Below are positions 57,964 to 64,000 of a stretch of 64,000 bases of DNA, piece by piece. Source of the DNA: Aliikangiella sp. G2MR2-5 (GTDB lineage Bacteria > Pseudomonadota > Gammaproteobacteria > Enterobacterales > Kangiellaceae); NCBI RefSeq assembly GCF_015687155.1, contig NZ_JADPQF010000004.1, forward strand, positions 248,001 through 312,000, written 5' to 3'. Within the stretch, counting starts at the first letter, position 1. Every line of letters starts with the position of its first letter. The position numbers were made by a program, and so were the translations under genes. Below the pieces are notes generated by a model. The model ran no database searches. It was given only the letters and a program-made list of their open reading frames with translations, and had not been told where the DNA came from.

Positions 57964-58545
57964 ATGAACAAACCTTTAAAGTACTTTGCTGGCATAAGCT
58001 GTTTTTTCCTAAATTTTACCTGTCAGGCCAATGACTGGTCTATTCAACCTGTTTCCAACTTTGATTCCAACCGTTATCTTGGTACCTGGTATGAAATAGC
58101 GCGTATTGATAATAGCTTTGAAAGAGAACTGGACAATGTTACTGCTACTTACTGGTTAAAGAAAAATGGTGACATAGGGGTAAAAAACAAAGGATTCAAC
58201 ACTGAGGACGGTGAGTGGGAAGAAGCTCAGGGTTACGCAGAGTTTGCTATTGAAGAATCTGTCGGACATTTGGAGGTAACCTTTTTCTGGCCATTTTATG
58301 CCGATTATATTGTGTTTGAAATTGATCCTGATTATCAATATGCGTTTATAGCAAGTGATTCTGAAGATTATTTATGGTTATTGGCCAGAGAGCCAGTAGT
58401 TGATGACAGTATAATCGAAAAATTTTTAAAGCTCGCTAAAGAAAAGAAATTTAATACCAAAGAATTGATTTTTGTCTCACAGGATAAATACATTGGTGAA
58501 TTACCGGAGTATTCCGATAATAGTTCAACGCATATAAGCAAATGA
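57964..58545 (+). CDS. blc: Lipocalin family protein (Blc-like)
   Basis: A 193-residue lipocalin: YLGTWYEIARIDNSFERELDNVTATY is the structurally conserved region 1, FFWPFYADYIVFEID and the DYLWLLAREP segment follow. Blc binds lysophospholipids or fatty acids at the outer membrane. The signal peptide (about 1-22) does not contain a good lipobox (Phe-Thr-Cys), unlike E. coli Blc, so a soluble periplasmic form is more likely. It has a candidate ECF promoter matching those of the neighbouring ECF/ChrR system and converges on chrR. Confidence 0.9.
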   Translation: MNKPLKYFAGISCFFLNFTCQANDWSIQPVSNFDSNRYLGTWYEIARIDNSFERELDNVTATYWLKKNGDIGVKNKGFNTEDGEWEEAQGYAEFAIEESVGHLEVTFFWPFYADYIVFEIDPDYQYAFIASDSEDYLWLLAREPVVDDSIIEKFLKLAKEKKFNTKELIFVSQDKYIGELPEYSDNSSTHISK

Positions 58546-58660
58546 TTTGACTATGGCGACAAACTCTAAAACCTACCTTAAATAAGCTTTGTAAATTCTT
58601 AGAAATTGAATGATATGCTTTAGCGTAGCTTGTTTTTTAATTTTTTATCCACGCATATCT

Positions 58661-58692
58661 TCAGGCATTCCCAAGTGAATGCCTGACTTTTT
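58661..58692. terminator. Terminator between lipocalin and chrR
   Basis: A 10-bp stem (TCAGGCATTC with GAATGCCTGA, loop CCAAGT) followed on the plus strand by CTTTTT. Lies between converging genes. Confidence 0.75.
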
Positions 58693-58709
58693 CAAATTGC
58701 TTGTAATAT

Positions 58710-59375
58710 CTATTGACGGATAAACCAGTTTATCAGAGGACCTGCTACGCCGGTAAATTTTAAAGGAGCATTGGTTACCGCGAGACAAATACAACCGTCT
58801 TTTCCTGCGATAGGCTGGTGTTCAGTGGTTTGGTCTTGTACCACAAACTCTCCTTCCCTGTACTCACCCATAGAATCTCTAAAGCTACCGTCAAGAACTA
58901 ACGTAAACTCTTCACCTTGATGGGTGTGTTTAGGAATTTTGGCATTTGGCGCAAATCTTAATAGCTCGATTGTCATTCCTTCATCTTGCAAGTCAATTTC
59001 AGCTTTAAATATTTTTGATGTTAAACGCTTCCAGTCGAAAGTTTGAAATTGTTTATTGTAAATAGTATTTACAATATCAAGATCAATCTGTGCAATAGCA
59101 CATTCATCAAATGCAGATGATTCATTAGAGTCAGAAAGGTACTCAATATCTTGCATGAGTTTGTCAAACTGTTCATCAACTCCCATTGACTCAACTTCAA
59201 TCGACTCAACTTCAATCGACTCGAGAGTGTTACCTCCTATTGATTCCAGTTCACTGATTTTCTTCTGACACTCACGGCAACTATGGTGATGAAGTCCAAT
59301 GATAATAGATAAAGCGGGAGCTACTTTTCCGCTGGTATATTTAAGTAATAATTCAATATCTGGATGGTAGTTCAT
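58710..59375 (-). CDS. chrR: ChrR-type zinc anti-sigma factor with cupin domain
   Basis: A 221-residue anti-sigma factor. The N-terminal zinc domain has His4, His29, Cys33 and Cys36 (HHHSCRECQ), the same spacing as His6/His31/Cys35/Cys38 of Rhodobacter ChrR. A linker with the repeat ESIEVESIEVES (about 52-63) follows, then a cupin domain with PKHTHQGEEFTLVLDG, whose His and Glu bind a second metal needed for singlet-oxygen response in Rhodobacter. It overlaps the sigma gene by 4 nt, as expected for a tightly balanced pair. Confidence 0.9.
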   Translation of the reverse strand: MNYHPDIELLLKYTSGKVAPALSIIIGLHHHSCRECQKKISELESIGGNTLESIEVESIEVESMGVDEQFDKLMQDIEYLSDSNESSAFDECAIAQIDLDIVNTIYNKQFQTFDWKRLTSKIFKAEIDLQDEGMTIELLRFAPNAKIPKHTHQGEEFTLVLDGSFRDSMGEYREGEFVVQDQTTEHQPIAGKDGCICLAVTNAPLKFTGVAGPLINWFIRQ

Positions 59376-59941
59376 ATTTCTTTACCTCCCATTTGGGAGC
59401 GCATTATTTTCAGAGCGCTTCTTACTCTGGATTTAACAGTTCCTAAAGTCATTTCCAGCTCTTTAGCGACATCGCTATGGCTTTTATCCTCGAAATAGAC
59501 TTTCTGAATTACATGTCGCTGTTCATCATCGAGCAAATCTATATTTGATAGTAATGATGAGCGGCTTCTGTCGGCCTGGAGTTCCTCATCTGGTCCAGGC
59601 TCGCTGCTGGTTAAAACAGGTTCTTCTTCGCTGGTTTCCTCTATACGCTTCTTTCTTAAATAGTCAATTCTAAGATTTCTCACTATGGTGAAAATCCAGG
59701 TAGCTACTGCTGCTTTTTCAGGATTATAGGTTTTAGCCTTTTGCCATATTTTCATAAATACTTCATGAGTCATCTCTTCCGACTTGTTGGTCAGCCCATG
59801 ACTGGCGTAAAACGCTTTTATTTTCGGTGCGAAATGCAGGTAAAGTGCGCGAAATGCATCTTTGTCCTGGTTATGGCTTACCGCACAAAGATGCACTTTC
59901 CAGTCATCACTATTGGGCTTTGGTTTTGTCGTAGAAGACAT
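59372..59941 (-). CDS. rpoE: ECF RNA polymerase sigma factor (ECF11/RpoE-ChrR type)
   Basis: About 189 residues with sigma region 2 (AFRALYLHFAPKIKAFY, EEMTHEVFMKIWQKA, WIFTIVRNLRIDYLRKK) and region 4 (DLLDDEQRHVIQKVYFEDKSHSDVAKELEMTLGTVKSRVRSAL). Partner of the ChrR gene after it. In Rhodobacter and Caulobacter such a sigma answers singlet oxygen and peroxides. The start at 59941 gives a normal length; an in-frame ATG at 60025 would add 28 residues, and neither has a good ribosome site. Not the envelope-stress RpoE of enterics; the symbol follows Rhodobacter usage. Confidence 0.9.
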   Translation of the reverse strand: MSSTTKPKPNSDDWKVHLCAVSHNQDKDAFRALYLHFAPKIKAFYASHGLTNKSEEMTHEVFMKIWQKAKTYNPEKAAVATWIFTIVRNLRIDYLRKKRIEETSEEEPVLTSSEPGPDEELQADRSRSSLLSNIDLLDDEQRHVIQKVYFEDKSHSDVAKELEMTLGTVKSRVRSALKIMRSQMGGKEI

Positions 59942-60120
59942 TGGTCGTTGCTTGATACTATTGACTCGTTTAGGCCAATATACAAGATTAGCTGTGATTT
60001 GTCTTTTTTCTAAAGCGTTTTGCATTTTTTATCGAAGTAGTCCTGGTTCTTTCTTTGCGATCGGCTGTGATACTGCTTATGGGCTAGTCTCGATGCTTTC
60101 TCGCACGTTACCTGGTTTTA

Positions 60121-60148
60121 TTTACGTGTAGCTGAATCAAATGGATCA
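60121..60148 (-). promoter_or_regulatory. ECF11-type promoter of the sigma/chrR operon
   Basis: On the minus strand TGATCC (60148-60143), 16 nt, CGTAAA (60126-60121). The -35 is identical to the Rhodobacter RpoE box, implying autoregulation. It is arranged back-to-back with the desaturase-operon promoter, their -35 boxes 18 nt apart. Confidence 0.78.
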
Positions 60149-60166
60149 TAAAAAACTAAAAAGATT

Positions 60167-60194
60167 CGATCCGTTCTTTCAATGCCTCCGTATA
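60167..60194 (+). promoter_or_regulatory. ECF11-type promoter of the DUF3833-desaturase operon
   Basis: CGATCC (60167-60172), 16 nt, CGTATA (60189-60194). Same spacing as the divergent sigma promoter. Transcription would start near 60203, so the DUF3833 start codon must lie at or after that point. Confidence 0.75.
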
Positions 60195-60226
60195 TGTTCA
60201 CAATGGTCACCGATAAATTAATGAAT

Positions 60227-60796
60227 ATGTCTCAAAATTACACCAGATTCACATCGCGAGTTGCTTTGCTTCTATTGCTAACTGGCTGCCAGCTAAAGCC
60301 GGAAGCCTATGAGAAAAACACTCCGAAGTTCGTTTTTGAAGACTTCTTTAGTGGTCCTCTGTGTGCCAAAGGAGTGGTAAAGGAAGGCAACGAAACACTA
60401 ATCAGAAAATTTAAAGCGGCCATCAATGGCTACACAAAAGATGATCTAGTATATCTTGATGAGATTTTTGTTTTTGACGATGGAGAAATTCAAACGCGAT
60501 TGTGGCAATTTAGTAAACAGGAACAAGGCTATGCCGGTAGTGCAGGAGATGTTGTCGGTCGAGCGCATGGTAATACCTTTGGAGATAGTTTTAATCTCAA
60601 GTACCGGTTGGCGATTAACATTGATGGAGAGAGCTGGGTCATTTCTATGGATGACTGGCTACATCTGATTGATGAAAATACATTAATGGGTACTACTAAA
60701 ATGAGTAAATGGGGCTTGGATGTAGGACGGATCGATATCTATATCGAGAGAGTAAAGACGACAGAATCTTGTGGAATTGGAAATGGGCGACGCTAA
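60227..60796 (+). CDS. DUF3833 family lipoprotein
   Basis: About 189 residues with lipobox ending at Cys21 (L-L-T-G-C). FEDFFSGPLCAKGVV, DDGEIQTRLWQF and DDWLHLIDENTLMGTTKMSKWG are DUF3833 blocks, a lipocalin-like calycin fold family often found with ChrR-controlled lipid genes. Several in-frame ATGs precede (60182, 60194, 60203, 60221); those before about 60203 would not be transcribed from the ECF promoter. Its stop overlaps the desaturase start. Confidence 0.86.
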   Translation: MSQNYTRFTSRVALLLLLTGCQLKPEAYEKNTPKFVFEDFFSGPLCAKGVVKEGNETLIRKFKAAINGYTKDDLVYLDEIFVFDDGEIQTRLWQFSKQEQGYAGSAGDVVGRAHGNTFGDSFNLKYRLAINIDGESWVISMDDWLHLIDENTLMGTTKMSKWGLDVGRIDIYIERVKTTESCGIGNGRR

Positions 60797-61788
60797 TGAT
60801 AAATAAATTAATTACCCGCGAGCAAAGAAAGCCTGAATTGCAACTATCGCATGAACAGCAGAATATTAAAGTCGAAAATCATAAAGCCTCATTGCTAGCC
60901 TGGTTTGACTCTAGCGCCAATCTGGGGAGTGACAATTCTCGGTTCAGCTGGTTAAGAATATCTCCATTTATCGCCATACATTTATCCGTTTTACTAGTAT
61001 TCTGGGTTGGCTTTAGTTGGATTGCATTAGCAGCGTGTGCATTATTATACTTTATAAGGATGTTTGCCATTACCGCATTTTATCATCGATACTTTTCTCA
61101 CAAGTCATTCAAGACCAGTCGTTTTTTCCAGTTTGTTTTTGCTTTTATAGGGGCTATGTCAGCGCAAAGAGGCCCGCTATGGTGGGCTTCTCACCACAGA
61201 GTTCATCATGCTTGCTCTGACTCGCCAGAGGATCCACACTCTCCAAAACATAAAGGTTCATTGTGGAGTCATATGCTCTGGTTTCTGACCAATGAGAACT
61301 TCGCGACCAGAGAAGAAAAAATTAGCGATTTTTCTCGTTATCCAGAGTTGAGATGGCTCGATCGATTTGAAATCGTCGCACCTGCATTTCTAATTCTGAT
61401 GTTGTTCCTAACAGGAGAATATCTGGCTAACAGTTATCAGGGCTCCTCCACCAGCGGCTTACAGATGGTTGTATGGGGATTCTGTATCTCGACAGTGATA
61501 TTGTATCATGCTACCTATACGATCAATTCTCTGGCGCATCGCTTTGGAAAGCGTCGCTTTCAAACCAAGGATGATAGTCGAAATAATTTCTGGCTTGCAT
61601 TATTAACACTTGGAGAAGGGTGGCACAACAACCATCACTATTATGCTACTTGCGCTCGACAGGGATTTGCATGGTATGAGATTGACATTAGCTATTACAT
61701 TTTAAAATTGTTGGCTGTTTTTGGAATAGTTACAGATCTAAAACCCGTTCCTGCACGTATAAAGAAACAAATACGTGGAGAATTTTAA
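60796..61788 (+). CDS. Fatty acyl-CoA/lipid desaturase, membrane-bound
   Basis: A 330-residue integral-membrane di-iron desaturase with the three His boxes HRYFSH, HHRVHH and HNNHH and about four helices. Similar to bacterial delta-9 stearoyl desaturases. The ATG at 60796 overlaps the preceding stop (TAATG). Introduces a double bond in acyl chains; substrate is not shown. Its place under the singlet-oxygen sigma suggests membrane change under photo-oxidative stress, perhaps as part of a furan or unsaturated fatty-acid route as in Rhodobacter. That link is inference. Confidence 0.88.
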   Translation: MINKLITREQRKPELQLSHEQQNIKVENHKASLLAWFDSSANLGSDNSRFSWLRISPFIAIHLSVLLVFWVGFSWIALAACALLYFIRMFAITAFYHRYFSHKSFKTSRFFQFVFAFIGAMSAQRGPLWWASHHRVHHACSDSPEDPHSPKHKGSLWSHMLWFLTNENFATREEKISDFSRYPELRWLDRFEIVAPAFLILMLFLTGEYLANSYQGSSTSGLQMVVWGFCISTVILYHATYTINSLAHRFGKRRFQTKDDSRNNFWLALLTLGEGWHNNHHYYATCARQGFAWYEIDISYYILKLLAVFGIVTDLKPVPARIKKQIRGEF

Positions 61789-62205
61789 ATGCTAGTTGAA
61801 AACTTTACTAAAATCTACAAAGAGCTCAATGCAACCAATATTGAGACTATTGATAAAATCTACGATAACGATGTTATATTTATCGACCCATTTCATGAAA
61901 TCAGTGGTTTAAAAAACCTAAAGAACTATTTTTTTCAACTCTACGCCAATGTTGAGGAAATATCTTTTGATTTTGATAGTCCCGTCATAGACAAAAATCA
62001 GATTACCATTCCCTGGAATATGTTACTTAAACATTCCGGTCTTAATAGAGGGAAAGAATTCGGTCTGGATGGTATCACTTATCTACAAGTAAACGATAAA
62101 AATATGATTATTTATCATCGTGACTACTTTGATTGTGGTGCAATGTTATATGAAAGAATTCCATTAGTTAGCGCGCTAATTCGATGGATTAAAAGGAAAG
62201 TGTAA
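61789..62205 (+). CDS. NTF2/SnoaL-like protein
   Basis: A 138-residue cone-fold protein. DVIFIDPFHEISGLKNLKNYFFQLYANV and FGLDGITYLQVNDKNMIIYHRDYFD are the NTF2-like pattern. Such proteins in ChrR operons are of unknown role, possibly a lipid-binding or isomerase step. It starts one base after the desaturase stop and its stop overlaps the SDR start. Confidence 0.82.
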   Translation: MLVENFTKIYKELNATNIETIDKIYDNDVIFIDPFHEISGLKNLKNYFFQLYANVEEISFDFDSPVIDKNQITIPWNMLLKHSGLNRGKEFGLDGITYLQVNDKNMIIYHRDYFDCGAMLYERIPLVSALIRWIKRKV

Positions 62206-62966
62206 TGAGGTACAGTTTCAGACAGAAAGTGGTTTGGATAACCGGCGCTAGTAGCGGCATAGGCTTGTCTCTAGCAAAAAAATTGCAACAAGAAGGTGCT
62301 TATATTGCGGTAACTTCTAGAAGCGAATTAGATCTTCAGGCGCTATATGGGTTGAATGAGAACATATTGGTGGCATCAGGAGATGTAACATCGCGAGAAG
62401 AAAATCAGCGAATAGTAGAAATGATTATTGAAACATTTGGGCAGCTCGATTGCATCATTTTAAATGCGGGGAATGCAGAATACATCAATATACAAGACTT
62501 CAGATCAGGGCCCTTTGAAAGGATGATGGAAGTTAACTTTTTTTCGCAAACCAGAGCTATTGAGGTTGCTCTACCATATTTACGTCAATCATCCTCGCCA
62601 TATCTTGTAGCTATGAGTAGTAGTGTAGCATGGCTTGGATTGCCCAGAGGAGAAGCATACTCGGCAAGCAAAGCGGCAACTCGAAATTTATGCCAAGGTC
62701 TTAGATTGGAACTGGCAAAGGAAAATATTCCGGTGAGCTGGATTTGTCCCGGTTTTGTTAGAACTCCATTAACGGATAAAAATGATTTTCCTATGCCATT
62801 TCGTATAGAGGCGGAAGATGCGGCCGAAAAAATCATTAATGGTTTAGTAAAACAAAAGGCGGAAATTCATTTTCCGAAAGCATTTACCTTGCTCATGAAA
62901 TTGTTAGCAGTTTTGCCGGCAAACCTATCAAAACTAATATTAACCAGAGTGGTAACAAGCAAATGA
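62205..62966 (+). CDS. Short-chain dehydrogenase/reductase
   Basis: A 253-residue classical SDR: TGASSGIGLSLAKKL nucleotide loop, LNAGNAEY, catalytic Ser in AMSSSVAW, and Tyr-x3-Lys in YSASKAATRNL. Probably uses NADP to reduce or oxidise a lipid intermediate; substrate unknown. Overlaps its neighbours by one base upstream and by ATGA downstream, so the operon is strongly coupled. Confidence 0.9.
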   Translation: MRYSFRQKVVWITGASSGIGLSLAKKLQQEGAYIAVTSRSELDLQALYGLNENILVASGDVTSREENQRIVEMIIETFGQLDCIILNAGNAEYINIQDFRSGPFERMMEVNFFSQTRAIEVALPYLRQSSSPYLVAMSSSVAWLGLPRGEAYSASKAATRNLCQGLRLELAKENIPVSWICPGFVRTPLTDKNDFPMPFRIEAEDAAEKIINGLVKQKAEIHFPKAFTLLMKLLAVLPANLSKLILTRVVTSK

Positions 62967-64000
62967 AAATAGCGGTAGTTGGAACTGGTATAGCTGGAAA
63001 CTATGCAGCCTATCGATTAAGTCAGGAACATGATGTTCATGTGTTTGAATCCAATAGCTATATTGGTGGACATACTCATACTCACTCAATTAGCTATCAA
63101 GGAGATGAACAACAAATTGATACCGGGTTTATCGTATTCAATAAAAAGACCTATCCGAATTTTCTCAAACTTCTGGAAGAACTTAATGTCGATTATCAGC
63201 CAAGTGATATGAGCTTTAGCGTTCAAGCATATGCAGATAATCTCGAATATAACGGCACCAATTTGAATAGCCTTTTTGCTCAGCGGCGAAACGTTTTTAG
63301 ACCAAGTTTTTACCGGATGATTCAGGATATTTTGAAGTTTAATCGAGAAAGCCTCGATTTATTACAAGATATCAATAATCAGATTTTGTTAGGTGATTAT
63401 CTTTTAGAAAATAGATATTCGAAGCAATTTATTCACCACTATATTGTGCCGATGGGCGCCGCAATATGGTCGACTGATCATCAAAGTATGATGAATTTCC
63501 CAGCGAGATTTTTTGTTCAGTTTTTTCACAATCACGGAATGTTAAGTGTAAATGAAAGACCTCAGTGGTATGTTATTAAAGGTGGGTCAAAAAACTATAT
63601 AGAGCCATTAATTGCAGGACATAAAGATAAGATCCGCTCTGGGGTTGCGATAAAAAATATTCGCAGAACACCTGATGAAGTCTATCTTCAGTATGAGAAC
63701 AATGAAGAAGTGTTCGACTATGTTTTTATCGCAACACATAGTGATCAAGCGCTAGCTATGTTGGAGAATCCATCGAGTCTGGAAAAGGAAGTTTTGGGAG
63801 CAATACCTTACACATCTAATCAGGCGATACTGCATACAGATATCAGTGTCCTACCTAAAAGAAAGCGAGCCTGGGCTGCATGGAACTATCATTTGTTAGA
63901 AGATCAAAAGGAAAAAGTAGCCTTGACTTACAATATGAATATTTTGCAATCAATAGAAAGTAAAAACACCTATTGTGTATCCCTTAATTATAAAGATTCG
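62963..64000 (+). CDS. NAD(P)/FAD-dependent amine-oxidase-type oxidoreductase (3' end outside window)
   Basis: 346 codons are visible; the frame runs off the edge. It starts with the FAD loop VVGTGIAGNYAAYRLSQ, then VFESNSYIGGHTHT and DTGFIVFNKKTYPNF, typical of the FAD proteins found with ChrR in Rhodobacter, Caulobacter and Vibrio (RSP_1091-like). There it belongs to the singlet-oxygen response and lipid modification. The ATG overlaps the SDR stop (ATGA). Usually DUF1365 and a cyclopropane-fatty-acid-synthase-like methyltransferase follow; they would be beyond 64000. Confidence 0.9.
   Translation, partial: MKIAVVGTGIAGNYAAYRLSQEHDVHVFESNSYIGGHTHTHSISYQGDEQQIDTGFIVFNKKTYPNFLKLLEELNVDYQPSDMSFSVQAYADNLEYNGTNLNSLFAQRRNVFRPSFYRMIQDILKFNRESLDLLQDINNQILLGDYLLENRYSKQFIHHYIVPMGAAIWSTDHQSMMNFPARFFVQFFHNHGMLSVNERPQWYVIKGGSKNYIEPLIAGHKDKIRSGVAIKNIRRTPDEVYLQYENNEEVFDYVFIATHSDQALAMLENPSSLEKEVLGAIPYTSNQAILHTDISVLPKRKRAWAAWNYHLLEDQKEKVALTYNMNILQSIESKNTYCVSLNYKDS

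Overview
This window is chromosomal DNA from a Gram-negative gammaproteobacterium of fairly low GC content. Evidence for this is the ftsY-ftsE-ftsX-rpoH order, rhlB divergent from trxA-rho, ubiD followed by fre, a ydbH-ynbE-ydbL cluster, fxsA/cutA/dsbD and groES-groEL. The gene mix (homogentisate and 4-hydroxyphenylpyruvate dioxygenases, many exported proteases, large propeller-type sensors, a GlyGly-CTERM protein) suggests a marine proteolytic heterotroph, perhaps near Kangiellaceae. That placement is inference, not proven. No tRNA, rRNA, CRISPR array, insertion sequence or prophage was recognised.

Layout. 1-8.3 kb: a large propeller sensor kinase cut by the window edge, an HNH protein, a GlyGly-CTERM surface propeller protein and a lipoprotein. 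8.3-12.4 kb: a minus-strand run rhlB-tusA-DUF1285-small membrane protein-fhs ending in a clear terminator. 12.7-16.9 kb: trxA, rho, ubiD, fre. 17-22.1 kb: a solute-binding lipoprotein, then ftsY-ftsE-ftsX and rpoH. 22.2-29.2 kb: tyrosine/homogentisate catabolism and assorted metabolic, regulatory and membrane genes. 29.3-40.2 kb: cell-envelope genes (YdbH/YnbE/YdbL lipid bridge, C-terminal processing protease, YibQ-type deacetylase, HExxH lipoprotein, M61 peptidase). 40.3-42.4 kb: groESL. 42.6-57.4 kb: SNF2 helicase, K+/H+ antiporter, a propeller-PAS-GGDEF-EAL protein, fxsA, a response regulator with a broken GGDEF domain, cutA, dsbD. 57.4-64 kb: a GFA protein, then an ECF sigma/ChrR locus flanked by a lipocalin and a lipid-modification operon that runs off the window.

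Two regulatory circuits can be read directly. First, heat shock: groESL has a perfect CIRCE operator (HrcA site) overlapping a sigma-32-type promoter, and rpoH itself has two tandem CIRCE elements, one overlapping a sigma-E-like promoter. HrcA would therefore repress both the chaperonin and the sigma factor that activates it. Second, photo-oxidative stress: three promoters with the same architecture, (T/C)GATC(C/T)-N16-CGTA, precede the ECF-sigma/chrR operon, the divergent DUF3833-desaturase-NTF2-SDR-FAD oxidoreductase operon, and the nearby lipocalin. This points to one ECF11/ChrR regulon devoted to membrane-lipid change. These two circuits are the most notable content of the window.
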